From Verrucomicrobiota bacterium JB023 (GTDB taxonomy: Bacteria > Verrucomicrobiota > Verrucomicrobiia > Verrucomicrobiales > Akkermansiaceae), in assembly GCA_030673895.1 (NCBI GenBank), contig JAUTCR010000005.1, forward strand, positions 310,001-374,000: a stretch of 64,000 nucleotides of DNA, read 5' to 3'. Position 1 is the first letter of the stretch. Each line of letters opens with the position of its first letter. This document shows, in pieces, positions 19,437 to 28,412 of this stretch. The position numbers and the translations under genes are program-made. Below the pieces are notes generated by a model. That model was not told where the DNA came from and searched no databases. It was given only the letters and a program-made list of their open reading frames with translations.

Positions 19437-21791
19437 ATGCTAGCCTCACTCATGCCTGACTGGAAAATCGCCGCCACCCTCTTCGTCTCCGCCTCCTTCT
19501 TGAGCGCCGCCCCGGATCCTCCGGTACCCAAGAAAACGCTCGATTTCACGGCTGGAGACAGCCTGCCCAAGAATCGCTCCCACGATTGGACCCTGGGACC
19601 TACCGGCGCACGGGGATGGATGCAGATCTCGGGCAATGATGCCATGGGCACCAGTGCCACCTCCCGCCAGATCCTCATCACCGATGTCGACCGGGGATCG
19701 CCTGCCGATGGAGCGCTGAAGCGAGGCGACGTCATCACCGGCCTGAATGGCAAGCCCTTCACCTCCGATGCCCGCATCAGCCTCGCCAAGGAGATCAGCC
19801 GAGTGGAAAGCGCCGACGGCAAGCTCGAGATCGTCCGCTTCCGCGACGGGAAGAGTGACGAGGTCGTGATCTCACTGCCGACTTGGCCCGCCTACTCAGA
19901 CACCGCTCCTTACAACTGCCCCAAATCGAGTGCGATTCTCAAGGCCGGAGCGGACGCCTTAGTCAAGCGCGGTCTGGAACGACCGGCTATCGATAGCCAC
20001 ATCAACGCTCTCGCCCTCCTGGCGACTGGCAACGAAGCCTATCAGGATGCGATTCAGCAACACGCTCACCGCACAATCAAGGATCCTCTCTCTGCGGAGA
20101 TCGGCCTGGCCTGCTGGCACTTCTCCTTCGCCAACATCTTCCTGAGCGAATACTATCTCATCACCGGTGATGAAAAGGTCTTGCCGGAAATCACCCGCTT
20201 GAGCGGGCATCTCGTCAAGGGCCAGGGTCCGCTTGGCACCTGGGGTCACACGTTCGTGAATCCCGAAACCGACCGCCTCCGGGGCTATGGAGCGGTCAAT
20301 GCCGTCGGCCTTCCCGTCGCCATCTCCCTCGTTCTCGCCCGTGAGTGCGGCATCGAGTTGGATGGCTTGGATGAAGCCATCGTCCAGAGCGCGAATTTCT
20401 TTCAGCGTCACGTGGGTCTGGGAGCCATTCCTTATGGTGATGGCCCGGCCAATCTCCAGTATGGCCACGACGACAATGGCAAAAACTCGGCAGCAGCCGT
20501 ATTTTTCAATCTTCTCGGCGACCGCCCTGCGACGGAGTTCTACACCCGATGCGCCATCGCCAGCTACGGTCCGGACCGTGAGCAAGGCCACACGGGCAAC
20601 TTCTTCAATATGCTCTGGTCCATCCCCGCCGTTTCACTCGCCGGCCCTGAGGCCACGGGGGCCTGGATGGAGAAGTTCAGCTGGTATCTCGATTTCGCCC
20701 GCGACCCCGAGCTGGAATACCCTTACCAAGGCTACCCCCGCCAGCGTCGGGGTGCCGCCTACGCCTCTTGGGATTGCCCGGGCGCTTACCTCCTGCACTA
20801 TGCCGCTCCCTTGAAGAAGCTGCGCATCCTCGGCCGCGACCAAGCCGTTGACCTCGCCTACTCCCGGGAGCAGGCAGAGAGCATCGTTGCTGATGGCTCC
20901 CTTAATTACCGCAAGGCCAGCTTGGACTTCCTCAAGGAGAAACTCGCATCCTGGTCCCCCATCGTTCGTCACGAGGCCGCTCGCGAGTTGCGTCGCCGCA
21001 AGGCAAACCCGAAGACTGAAGTGACCTTGGCGGCCGCGAACCCGCTGGACCGCATTGCCGCTCTGCGGACCTCCACCGACTTCGAGGCCTGCGCCAAGAT
21101 GCTGCAGGATCCCGATCTGCGGGTCCGTGTCTCAGCCATCAACCGCTTGGCAGGCTTGAATAAGGAGCGCGCTGCCGCCGCTATCTTTAAGCACCTCGCC
21201 GACCATCCCGAGCCCGACCCAGTCTTGACCCAAACATTCGGCAATCGCTTTTTCCCTCTCGGAGCCAGTGCCGCTGCGGTGGGCAAGTTCCTCAATGGCC
21301 CCAAGGACCGCGAGTCCACCATCAAAGCCATCAACCGCTTGCTGGATGATGAGGACGCCCTGGTCTCCTCCCGCATCGCCATGGGGCTGAAGTATCTCCC
21401 CAGCGAAGAGCTGAATCCTCTGCTTCCCATCATGGTGAAAGGCTCTCAGAAGACTCCTGTGGGCAACGTCATGTTTGCGAACAAGCTCCAGGTTTCCTGC
21501 GCCGAGGTGCTCACCCACTTCAAGTATCAGGAAGGCCTCGAGGCCGCCACCTCCCTGCTCGTCAAGAAGGCCTGGGGCCGCAACGCCCGCTTCCCCCAGG
21601 CGGCCAAGCTCATCCTGGAATACAAGGGTCATGCCAAGGCCAGCCTGCCCACTCTGCGCAAGAGCCTTCGGGAAGACTACGGTCCGAAGCCGTCAAAATG
21701 GAAAACCCTCCTCGAGGAAACCATCGCGGTCATCGAATCCTTCCCCGAGCCTAAAGGCGAACTGAAAAGCGTCGCCGATGTCGCCAAGTGA
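19437..21791 (+). CDS. secreted PDZ / alpha-toroid / HEAT-repeat protein (DUF6288-like)
   Basis: A 784-residue exported protein. After an N-terminal signal peptide (ending around SAAPD at residue 25) comes a PDZ-like domain (about 80-140, with DRGSPADGALKRGDVITGLN), then an all-helical region (about 160-470) with repeated Gly/His/Trp patterns (LACWHFSFANIF, GQGPLGTWGHTFV, YGHDDNGKNSAAAVF) that suggests an alpha/alpha toroid, and finally HEAT-like repeats (about 490-770). This arrangement resembles the DUF6288 family of Planctomycetes and Verrucomicrobia; its activity is unknown. The next gene is a sulfatase and after that a LacI-like regulator, so a role in sulfated glycan handling is likely but inferred. 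The first codons contain a second ATG four codons downstream that also precedes the signal peptide. Confidence 0.75.
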   Translation: MLASLMPDWKIAATLFVSASFLSAAPDPPVPKKTLDFTAGDSLPKNRSHDWTLGPTGARGWMQISGNDAMGTSATSRQILITDVDRGSPADGALKRGDVITGLNGKPFTSDARISLAKEISRVESADGKLEIVRFRDGKSDEVVISLPTWPAYSDTAPYNCPKSSAILKAGADALVKRGLERPAIDSHINALALLATGNEAYQDAIQQHAHRTIKDPLSAEIGLACWHFSFANIFLSEYYLITGDEKVLPEITRLSGHLVKGQGPLGTWGHTFVNPETDRLRGYGAVNAVGLPVAISLVLARECGIELDGLDEAIVQSANFFQRHVGLGAIPYGDGPANLQYGHDDNGKNSAAAVFFNLLGDRPATEFYTRCAIASYGPDREQGHTGNFFNMLWSIPAVSLAGPEATGAWMEKFSWYLDFARDPELEYPYQGYPRQRRGAAYASWDCPGAYLLHYAAPLKKLRILGRDQAVDLAYSREQAESIVADGSLNYRKASLDFLKEKLASWSPIVRHEAARELRRRKANPKTEVTLAAANPLDRIAALRTSTDFEACAKMLQDPDLRVRVSAINRLAGLNKERAAAAIFKHLADHPEPDPVLTQTFGNRFFPLGASAAAVGKFLNGPKDRESTIKAINRLLDDEDALVSSRIAMGLKYLPSEELNPLLPIMVKGSQKTPVGNVMFANKLQVSCAEVLTHFKYQEGLEAATSLLVKKAWGRNARFPQAAKLILEYKGHAKASLPTLRKSLREDYGPKPSKWKTLLEETIAVIESFPEPKGELKSVADVAK

Positions 21792-21811
21792 GTTGTTGCC
21801 GCATCGCCAGT

Positions 21812-21853
21812 GAGGGAGAATCGGCCATCTAGTCGGCCGATTCTTACTCCCTC
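21812..21853. other. long hairpin between DUF6288-like and sulfatase genes
   Basis: GAATCGGCC and GGCCGATTC pair perfectly around ATCTAGTC, and outside a 4-base bulge GAGGGA pairs with TCCCTC. No T run follows. It may be a transcript-end or processing structure that uncouples the two genes. Confidence 0.5.
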
Positions 21854-21916
21854 CCCGGAGAGCCTCATCGGTAAAGGCCTCCCTTTCCAATAGACCCCTC
21901 TTTTCATCATAGCATC

Positions 21917-23413
21917 GTGAAAAAACGAAACTTAATCATCCGACTAATCAGCGCGTGCCTGCTCGCCTTGCCCGCGGCTGCCGCCGACCGCCCCAACATC
22001 GTCATCTTCCTCGCTGATGACCTGGGCTACGGCGACTTGGGCTCCTACGGCAATCAGATTATCCAGACACCTCATCTTGACCAGCTGGCCGACGATGGCG
22101 TCCGCTTGCTTGATTGCCATTCCGCAGGAACGGTTTGCTCACCCTCGCGGGCCGGACTCCTGACCGGGCGGACCCCTTATCGGACCGGCTTTTACACCAT
22201 CGCCGGGCCCGAGAAATGCCACTTGCGCAAGGAAGAGATCACCCTCCCTTCGCTCCTCAAAGAGGAAGGCTATGACACCTGCTTCGTCGGCAAATGGCAT
22301 TTGGGACGGTTCAAGAGTCAGCCCGATCCCGGCGACCACGGCTTTGACCACTGGTTTGCCACCGAGGTGAACGCCTTCGATGGACCAGAGGATACCGACC
22401 GTTGGGTCCGCAATGGCGAGGCAATCGGTAAGACCGGGCAATGGTATTGCGACGCCATCGTCAAGGAAGCGCAAGATTGGATCGCCAACCGCAAGGACCA
22501 GGAACGCCCCTACTTCCTCGTGGTCAGCTACCACGAGCCGCATACCCCGATTCACCCGCCCAAGGAGTATTCCGACCTTTACGACAACGAGCGCACCGAG
22601 ATGCTCGAATCCACCGTTGCCTACGGTCAGTATCACCGCCCGTTCAACAACGACATCAGCGGGAACAAGAAGTATTACTACGGCACCGTCACCCAGCTGG
22701 ACGCCAGCGTGGGCCGGCTTCTGAAAGCCATCGACGATCGCGGCGAGCGTGAGGAAAGCGTGATCATCTTCACCAGCGACAACGGGCCGGAAACCCCTGT
22801 CACTGTCGAGGAATCCAACAATCAATGGGAGGATCCCATCCGCGACCGTTGCTTCGGCAGCCCCGGTCCATGGCGCGGCATGAAACGCTACGTCTATGAG
22901 GGCGGTCACCGTGTGCCCGGCCTCGTGCGCTGGCCCGGCAAGGTCGAGCCCGGCTCCATCTCGGCCAGCCTGGTCAATGGCACCGACTGGCTACCCACCC
23001 TCTGCTCCGCCGTCGGCATCGAAGTGCCCGATGACCGGACCATCGACGGAGTCGACGCCCTCCCCGCCCTGCAAGGACAAGACGTCGAGCGGCCTATCCC
23101 GGCCTGCTGGACCTATCCGGTGAACTACAATGCCGATCTCATGGGCAGCATGGCAGTGCGCGACGGCAACTTTGTGATCATCGGCTGGTTCGAGCCCAAG
23201 CCCCACGGCGAGGACGCGCCCGGCTACTCGGAGTGGATTCGCTCGACCCCTATCCAATCCTTCGAGCTCTACGACCTCTCGATCGACACCAGTCAGAGCG
23301 CTCCACTCAATGAGGTTCGCCCTGAGAAGTTCGAAATGATGAAGGCCAAGATGCTCGAGCTCTGGAGCGGGATCCAAAAGGATGCCCCCGACTGGCCATC
23401 CTACGCCCATTAA
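21917..23413 (+). CDS. secreted type I sulfatase (arylsulfatase-like)
   Basis: A 498-residue exported sulfatase that removes sulfate esters, most likely from polysaccharides. It starts at GTG and has a signal peptide ending near AAADRPN (residue 23). The active-site signature is CSPSRAGLLTGR with Cys74, which must be changed to formylglycine by a maturase not found in this window. Calcium ligands are in FLADDLGYGDLG and FTSDNGPE; the conserved GKWHLG (near 135) is also present. It belongs to the S1 family by these motifs; the substrate cannot be told from sequence alone. It sits between a DUF6288-like gene and a GntR/LacI regulator and ends in a strong terminator. Confidence 0.95.
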   Translation: MKKRNLIIRLISACLLALPAAAADRPNIVIFLADDLGYGDLGSYGNQIIQTPHLDQLADDGVRLLDCHSAGTVCSPSRAGLLTGRTPYRTGFYTIAGPEKCHLRKEEITLPSLLKEEGYDTCFVGKWHLGRFKSQPDPGDHGFDHWFATEVNAFDGPEDTDRWVRNGEAIGKTGQWYCDAIVKEAQDWIANRKDQERPYFLVVSYHEPHTPIHPPKEYSDLYDNERTEMLESTVAYGQYHRPFNNDISGNKKYYYGTVTQLDASVGRLLKAIDDRGEREESVIIFTSDNGPETPVTVEESNNQWEDPIRDRCFGSPGPWRGMKRYVYEGGHRVPGLVRWPGKVEPGSISASLVNGTDWLPTLCSAVGIEVPDDRTIDGVDALPALQGQDVERPIPACWTYPVNYNADLMGSMAVRDGNFVIIGWFEPKPHGEDAPGYSEWIRSTPIQSFELYDLSIDTSQSAPLNEVRPEKFEMMKAKMLELWSGIQKDAPDWPSYAH

Positions 23414-23431
23414 TTCCCTCTCGACCCTTTA

Positions 23432-23462
23432 CGCCCGGGCCTCAGAAGCCCGGGCGTTTTTT
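23432..23462 (+). terminator. intrinsic terminator of the sulfatase gene
   Basis: CGCCCGGGC and GCCCGGGCG form a perfect 9-bp stem around CTCAGAA, followed by six T residues. Confidence 0.92.
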
Positions 23463-23546
23463 CGCCTCCTTTAGTCGAAAAAGAAAAACTGAAAGGGTTA
23501 ATTTCCAAATCGACAACCACCCCCCTTCTGGGGTAGCCTAGCGGCC

Positions 23547-24605
23547 TTGAAAATTCTTTCCGCCAGTGAACAGGTTGCCGCGCACCTGAAGAGATCGATT
23601 CAAGAAGGCCAGTGGTCCCGCTACATCCCGGGAGCGAAACGCCTTGCCAGCGAATTGAACGTCAATACCAAGACGGTCGAATCCGCCCTCCTGATTCTCG
23701 AGCGCGACGAGATCATCATCAATCAGGGTCCCGGCAAACGCCGGCTCATCATGCCCACGACCACGGAGTCCTCCCGCCAAGCTCGGGTCGGCATCCTTCT
23801 CTACGAGCAAGCGGATCGCCAGGTCCCTTATCTCATTGAGCTTCAGCACGCCCTGACCAAGGCGGGACATAGTGTCATCTTCGGGGAAAAGTCTCTCGTT
23901 CAGACGAAGATGAGGCTCAGCGCCATTGAGAAAACCGTTGAGCAAACTCCGGCGGACATCTGGCTGATTGTTGGTGGCCCCCGTCATGTCCTCGAGTGGT
24001 TTGCGGAGCGCCCGGAGCCCTCCTTTGCCATCTTCGGGCGCAGCTCCGAGGTCAATATTGCCGGCGCGGGTCCAGACAAGGCTCCCTGCTTTGCCGAGGC
24101 CACCCGAAAGCTCATCGGGCTCGGCCATCAACGCATCTCCCTCATCACCCGCAAGCTCCGCCGCCAGCCCACGCCCGGACTGTGTGAAAGAGCCTTTCTT
24201 GCTGAATTGGCCAAACATGGTCTCCCAACCAGCGACTTCAACCTGCCCGATTGGGACGAGTCGATTGAGGGACTCCAAGGCCTCTTGAAGTCGCTCTTCC
24301 AAGTGACTCCGCCGACGGCCCTCATCGTGGATGAAGTGCCTTTCCTCATCACCACCCTGCAATTTCTCGCCAGTCGCGGCCTGAAAGTCCCCGAGGACGT
24401 CTCCCTTGTGAGCAACGAATTCGACCCCAGCTTCATGTGGTGCAAGCCGACCTTTGCCCACGTCAACTGGAGCTCACGACGCCTGGTGGATTCCACCCTC
24501 CGCTGGGTCGATGCCACCACCCGTGGCAAGCAGACCCGCCGTCAGATCCGCCTGCAAGGCGAGTTCATCATGGGCGAGACCATTGCCCGGGCCAAGGGCC
24601 GTTAG
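23547..24605 (+). CDS. GntR-headed, LacI-like sugar-type transcription regulator
   Basis: The 352-residue protein has an N-terminal GntR-type winged helix (about 5-75: QVAAHLKRSIQEGQW, then LASELNVNTKTVESALLILE) and a C-terminal periplasmic-binding-protein fold (about 80-345) as in LacI repressors, with the typical VGILL strand, ALIVDE and DVSLVSNEFD. This hybrid is common in Verrucomicrobia near glycan genes. It probably senses a sugar and controls the neighbouring sulfatase/DUF6288-like genes, but its site is not seen. The start is TTG at 23547, 26 bases after the preceding open region; no good RBS is visible. Confidence 0.88.
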   Translation: MKILSASEQVAAHLKRSIQEGQWSRYIPGAKRLASELNVNTKTVESALLILERDEIIINQGPGKRRLIMPTTTESSRQARVGILLYEQADRQVPYLIELQHALTKAGHSVIFGEKSLVQTKMRLSAIEKTVEQTPADIWLIVGGPRHVLEWFAERPEPSFAIFGRSSEVNIAGAGPDKAPCFAEATRKLIGLGHQRISLITRKLRRQPTPGLCERAFLAELAKHGLPTSDFNLPDWDESIEGLQGLLKSLFQVTPPTALIVDEVPFLITTLQFLASRGLKVPEDVSLVSNEFDPSFMWCKPTFAHVNWSSRRLVDSTLRWVDATTRGKQTRRQIRLQGEFIMGETIARAKGR

Positions 24606-24615
24606 CAATCGGTCC

Positions 24616-25608
24616 TCAATCCGCATAGCGTGCCACCAAGGACTCTCCCACCGACGCCAGCCGGCGGCGAAGGGCGACCGGCTTCACCACCTCCACGTGT
24701 GGCCCCCAGCTCAAGACCCAGCGCTCGACCTCTTCCAGATGAGTCAGCTTAAGGGTCAACTCGAGTTCGCCCCCCTCGAGTTCCTTCCTCTCCTCGCTCT
24801 CGTGCCAAACCCTCTCCCGCACCAGCGCCGCGGCCCATGCATTGAAGCGAAGAACAACCCGCATCACCTTCTCTCCCCCGCCTCCTCCGAAAACCCCGAA
24901 GCTTCCTTTAAGGAACTGCCGCGCGCTGAATTGCTCCGGTCGCTGGAACTTCTGCCTTGTTAGCTTCACCCCGCCAATGCGCCCCAAGGCAAAAGTTCTC
25001 TCAGCCTCCCTGACTTCATCCCAAGCGAAGAGATACCAAGCCCCGCCGACATGCGCCAGATGCCAAGGCCGGACCCTTCGCTGCTCCTCCGCCTCCGCTC
25101 CCGGCTTCCGATAAGCGAATGTCACCACCGTCCTCTGCTTGACCCCCTTGGTCAGAGCGTCGAAGACTTCGGCGTCTGCCTGCACATTGCCTTTCTCCAA
25201 GATGCTCAAGGCTTCGCTCACTTCCCCCCACTCCACATCAAAGCTCATTTCCGCATAGACAGAGATTCGCTTGACCGCCGTCTCCAGCTGCTCGCCCAAG
25301 GGTGTGCCCCGCAAGGCCCCCGCCGCCCTCTCGGCTAAGAACAAGGCCACCAATTCGCCTTCGCTCAACTGAGTCACCGGCAAGTCAGGCAGAGGCCCCG
25401 TCAGGGTGTAACCGAACTCGGTGGAGTGATACTCGATGGGAGCCCCCAGCTGGTCTCGCAAGTAGTCGATGTCGCGCTGGATGCTCTTGGGCGAGACGCC
25501 ATAATCCATCGCCATCCGCTGACAATTGGGATAGTCGCCACTCTGGATCTGGGCCAAGACCCACATCGCCCGATTCACCGATGCTTTCCGGCTGTATCCC
25601 TCCGTCAT
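24616..25608 (-). CDS. WYL-domain transcription regulator
   Basis: The 330-residue protein has an N-terminal HTH (about 5-70: MAMDYGVSPKSIQRDIDYLR, typical of the DeoR/YafY type) and a WYL domain (about 150-240) with VTFAYRKP, RVRPWHLAHVGGAWYLFAWD and FALGRIGGVKL, then a C-terminal WCX-like extension with RFNAWAAALV. WYL proteins bind nucleic-acid or nucleotide ligands and often control phage-defence or DNA-damage genes. It is transcribed away from the vWA/helicase operon, with a palindrome in the 204-base gap. It converges with the GntR/LacI gene, ten bases apart. Confidence 0.92.
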   Translation of the reverse strand: MTEGYSRKASVNRAMWVLAQIQSGDYPNCQRMAMDYGVSPKSIQRDIDYLRDQLGAPIEYHSTEFGYTLTGPLPDLPVTQLSEGELVALFLAERAAGALRGTPLGEQLETAVKRISVYAEMSFDVEWGEVSEALSILEKGNVQADAEVFDALTKGVKQRTVVTFAYRKPGAEAEEQRRVRPWHLAHVGGAWYLFAWDEVREAERTFALGRIGGVKLTRQKFQRPEQFSARQFLKGSFGVFGGGGGEKVMRVVLRFNAWAAALVRERVWHESEERKELEGGELELTLKLTHLEEVERWVLSWGPHVEVVKPVALRRRLASVGESLVARYAD

Positions 25609-25655
25609 GGGAGCCTGTTTACGACATCAAAAAAAATTAGGCAATCTTTACCCTG

Positions 25656-25670
25656 GGACACTCTCTGTCC
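25656..25670. promoter_or_regulatory. inverted repeat, candidate operator of the WYL regulator
   Basis: GGACA, a 5-base spacer CTCTC and TGTCC form a perfect inverted repeat in the divergent gap, 47 bases from the WYL start and 142 bases from the vWA start. WYL regulators with this HTH type bind such sites; assignment to this regulator is an inference. Confidence 0.45.
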
Positions 25671-25812
25671 TACCCCACCTGCTAGAAACGGGATGTCTGC
25701 GCGAGTTGCGGTGCGGGTCCCGAGTCACCTTCCCCCACCAAGGCCATGGGTCTCGGCTGAGCCGGGGCCTGCACGGCAGCCCGTCGCAGGCAAATTCATC
25801 CAACAGAAAGAC

Positions 25813-26478
25813 ATGAACAACGACCTAACCGAAATCGCTTTCATCCTCGACAGCTCCGGCTCCATGCTCGCATTGGCGCAGCCCGCCATTGATGGCTTCA
25901 ACAGCTTCCTCGGAGACCAGCTCGCCGCCCCCGGCCAAGCGCGACTCTCCCTCGCTCTCTTCAATCACGACTATTCCCTCCCGGTAGCCTCTCTCCCGCT
26001 CGAAGATGTGCGGGAGCTCACCCCTGCGACCTATCGCCCCTCGGGGACGACGGCGCTCCTCGATGCCATTGGCCGAACCATCGACGACTTGGGGAAACGG
26101 CTGGCTAATATGCCCGAGAATGAGCGCCCCGGGCATATCGTGGTCGCCATCTTCACTGATGGACTGGAGAATTCGTCAACCGATTACACCCTTGCCCAAG
26201 TTCAAAGCCTGATCACCCATCAGACAGAGAAATATAATTGGGAGTTTCTCTTCCTCGCTGCCAATCAAGACGCCCTCGCCACGGCGGCTAGGATGGGAAT
26301 TCCTGAAAAAAGTGCCTCCACCATCGAATTCTCCCATGAGGGGCTAGCTAGTAGCACTGAAGCGTTCTCATCTAGCATCAGGGAATCCCGCAGCATGTTA
26401 TCCGAATGCGGCACGGTAGCGAGAGAAGAAAAGGTCGCCCTGAGTGAAGAATATGAGGCCTCTAGAAAGCGCCGTTAA
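25813..26478 (+). CDS. von Willebrand factor A domain protein
   Basis: A 221-residue soluble protein that is nearly all one vWA domain. The metal-ion-dependent adhesion site is complete: DSSGS (Asp13, Ser15, Ser17), a Thr in PSGTTALLDAIG and Asp in IFTDGLEN. No signal peptide, so it is cytoplasmic. The pattern (TEIAFILDSSGSM, then GGFN-like DGFNSFLGDQ, ALFNHDY) matches a widespread stand-alone vWA family. Such proteins often work with AAA or helicase partners. ATG 25813 has AGAAAG ahead of it; the frame is open much further upstream but that part has no conserved look. It heads the cassette with the two helicases and faces the WYL regulator. Confidence 0.88.
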   Translation: MNNDLTEIAFILDSSGSMLALAQPAIDGFNSFLGDQLAAPGQARLSLALFNHDYSLPVASLPLEDVRELTPATYRPSGTTALLDAIGRTIDDLGKRLANMPENERPGHIVVAIFTDGLENSSTDYTLAQVQSLITHQTEKYNWEFLFLAANQDALATAARMGIPEKSASTIEFSHEGLASSTEAFSSSIRESRSMLSECGTVAREEKVALSEEYEASRKRR

Positions 26479-26495
26479 AAAAAATTCCCCCCTCC

Positions 26496-26558
26496 CCGAA
26501 CGCTGGCCTGCGGGCCAACTCCATCGCAACGAGCAGCGGTCCCAGTGCCAGCGTTCGG
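26496..26558. repeat. 12-bp inverted repeat with 39-base loop between vWA and helicase genes
   Basis: CCGAACGCTGGC (26496-26507) and GCCAGCGTTCGG (26547-26558) are perfect complements. Within the loop CTGC and GCAG can pair too. An A7 run precedes the left arm, so on the minus strand a T run follows. It could be a terminator, an attenuator or a structured RNA. Confidence 0.6.
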
Positions 26559-26636
26559 TTTCTCTACAAGTCATCCTTTTGGGCAAGAGATATCAATTTG
26601 ACTTCTCAATTGGCGGAGGTTGGTTAAGCAGTCTTT

Positions 26637-28388
26637 GTGTCTTACTTCGCTGACCAATCCGGTCATTCCTTCATTGCCAACCTTCGCGAAGACACTCTCC
26701 GCGAAATCGCTACCGCGAAGAGCCAGCTGCAGGACATTTGGTCCCTCCCCTTGGAGACGCGGGTCAAGAAAGGTCATTCACTCGGACCTTTGCGAACTCT
26801 GCGTTTATCCGACAAGCGACTTCACTTATCCCATGAGACCGCGCTCTCACGGGATAATTTCTCCCGAATCCGTGAGGGGGATCTGCTCCGTCTGACCGCC
26901 AATCTTCCGGAGACCAGGGGCTGCCGGGCCTCCTTCTACGAGGACGATGGAGAGACGATCACCGTCGAACTACTTGATGCCCTGCCCGAGACCCTCCCAA
27001 GCACGGGATTGACTCTCGATCCCGACTTTTTTGATCCCACGGATCGCTTCCTGGCCGCGCTAGACGCCTTGCAGACCACTGAGCATGGTCGCGAGGTTGT
27101 CCTCCCCCTGCTCGAGGGCGGGCAAGATGGCGCCACCGATCTGGAGACCTATGAGGACGAGCTCGACGCCCTCGAGGCGCTCCCTGCGGACGAGCAATTC
27201 CATAGCTCGCAGTCCGAAGCCATCGCCCTCTGCATCGCGGCTTCCCGCTTCCATCTCGTTCAAGGACCTCCGGGAACAGGGAAAACCCATGTGCTCAGCG
27301 AGGTGGCAGCCCGCTTGATCGCCAGGGGGCACCGGGTGCTGCTGACCGGCCCCACGCACCGTTCCATCGACCATGCCCTCCGGGCCTGTCGGCGACGCAT
27401 CAGTGCCGAAACCCCAATCGCGAAGATTAGCCGGGTCAACTTCGATCCAAGCTCTCCCGTCGCACACTTCGAGAGATTTTCAGACGCCGAGCTTCCCGAG
27501 GACGCGCCCTATCTCATTGGCTCTACCCCGCACAATCTTTGGTCGAGTGCAAGCGGTCTCATGAGCCAGTTCTTTGATACCGTCCTCCTTGATGAGTCCT
27601 CTCAACTGACGCTCATGCTAGCGACCCTCGCCCTTCTGCGAGGAGAGAGATTTCTCTTCTTTGGTGACCACTGCCAGCTGCCCCCGGTCAGGCTCTCCGC
27701 CTCTCTGCTCGATACCGAAAGTCAGTCCATCTTCCTCAAACTGAGAAAGGCCGACTCGACCACCATGCTGACCGAGTCCTGGCGTCTCAATCGGGAACTC
27801 GCTGAATGGCCCTCCGCCACCTTCTATGACAATCGTCTGGAAGCTCGCTTTGATCGCCGGCTCTCGCTCTCTCCGGCTTCTCCCCATCCCGCCCTGCAAC
27901 CATCACCCAGCTTCGTGGCCATCCGTCATGACGAGGAGAATGCCACCAGCCGTTCCGCCGAGGAAGGGGAACTGCTTGCCGAGCTCATCCTCGATCTTCT
28001 CCGCGGCGGACTATCCCCCTCCGAGATCGCCGTGGTCACCCCCTTTCGCTCTCAAGCGGCACTCATCCGGCGCATTCTCAGGACCCGGTCCGAATTCTCC
28101 GACTGGCCCGTCCGGGAGCTGCTCGCCGACACCGTGGAGCGCTTGCAGGGTCAAGAACGAGAGGTGATTTTGATCTCCTTCGCCGCGTCCCAGAGCGACT
28201 TCATCCTTCCTCTTGCCAGCTTCCTCCTTGACGAGAAGCGGCTCAACGTCGCCATCACCCGGGCCCGCCGCAAGACGATTCTCATCCACTCGCAGACGCT
28301 TCTCGCAGTGGCCCGATCCTTGGCAGACTCCGAAGGCGACGAGGCCCGGGGTGCCAACGCCTTTTGCTCTCTACTAGATAATCCGTAA
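26637..28388 (+). CDS. UPF1/DNA2-like superfamily 1B helicase
   Basis: A 583-residue helicase. Motifs in order: Walker A GPPGTGKT (210-217), motif Ia GPTHRSIDHAL, Walker B LLDESSQLT (DESSQ, 319-323), motif III FGDHCQLPPV, motif IV TPFRSQAALIRR, motif V DTVERLQGQEREVILI and motif VI LNVAITRARRKTIL. These are typical of the UPF1-like group of 5'-3' helicases (COG1112). The first 190 residues include a beta-rich region (about 75-115) that looks like the OB/1B-type domain of this group. It starts at GTG 26637. Only 24 bases separate it from the second helicase, so the two are cotranscribed. No nuclease domain is visible. Confidence 0.9.
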   Translation: MSYFADQSGHSFIANLREDTLREIATAKSQLQDIWSLPLETRVKKGHSLGPLRTLRLSDKRLHLSHETALSRDNFSRIREGDLLRLTANLPETRGCRASFYEDDGETITVELLDALPETLPSTGLTLDPDFFDPTDRFLAALDALQTTEHGREVVLPLLEGGQDGATDLETYEDELDALEALPADEQFHSSQSEAIALCIAASRFHLVQGPPGTGKTHVLSEVAARLIARGHRVLLTGPTHRSIDHALRACRRRISAETPIAKISRVNFDPSSPVAHFERFSDAELPEDAPYLIGSTPHNLWSSASGLMSQFFDTVLLDESSQLTLMLATLALLRGERFLFFGDHCQLPPVRLSASLLDTESQSIFLKLRKADSTTMLTESWRLNRELAEWPSATFYDNRLEARFDRRLSLSPASPHPALQPSPSFVAIRHDEENATSRSAEEGELLAELILDLLRGGLSPSEIAVVTPFRSQAALIRRILRTRSEFSDWPVRELLADTVERLQGQEREVILISFAASQSDFILPLASFLLDEKRLNVAITRARRKTILIHSQTLLAVARSLADSEGDEARGANAFCSLLDNP

Positions 28389-28412
28389 CTCTCAACAACA
28401 TCCACCCTCCCT

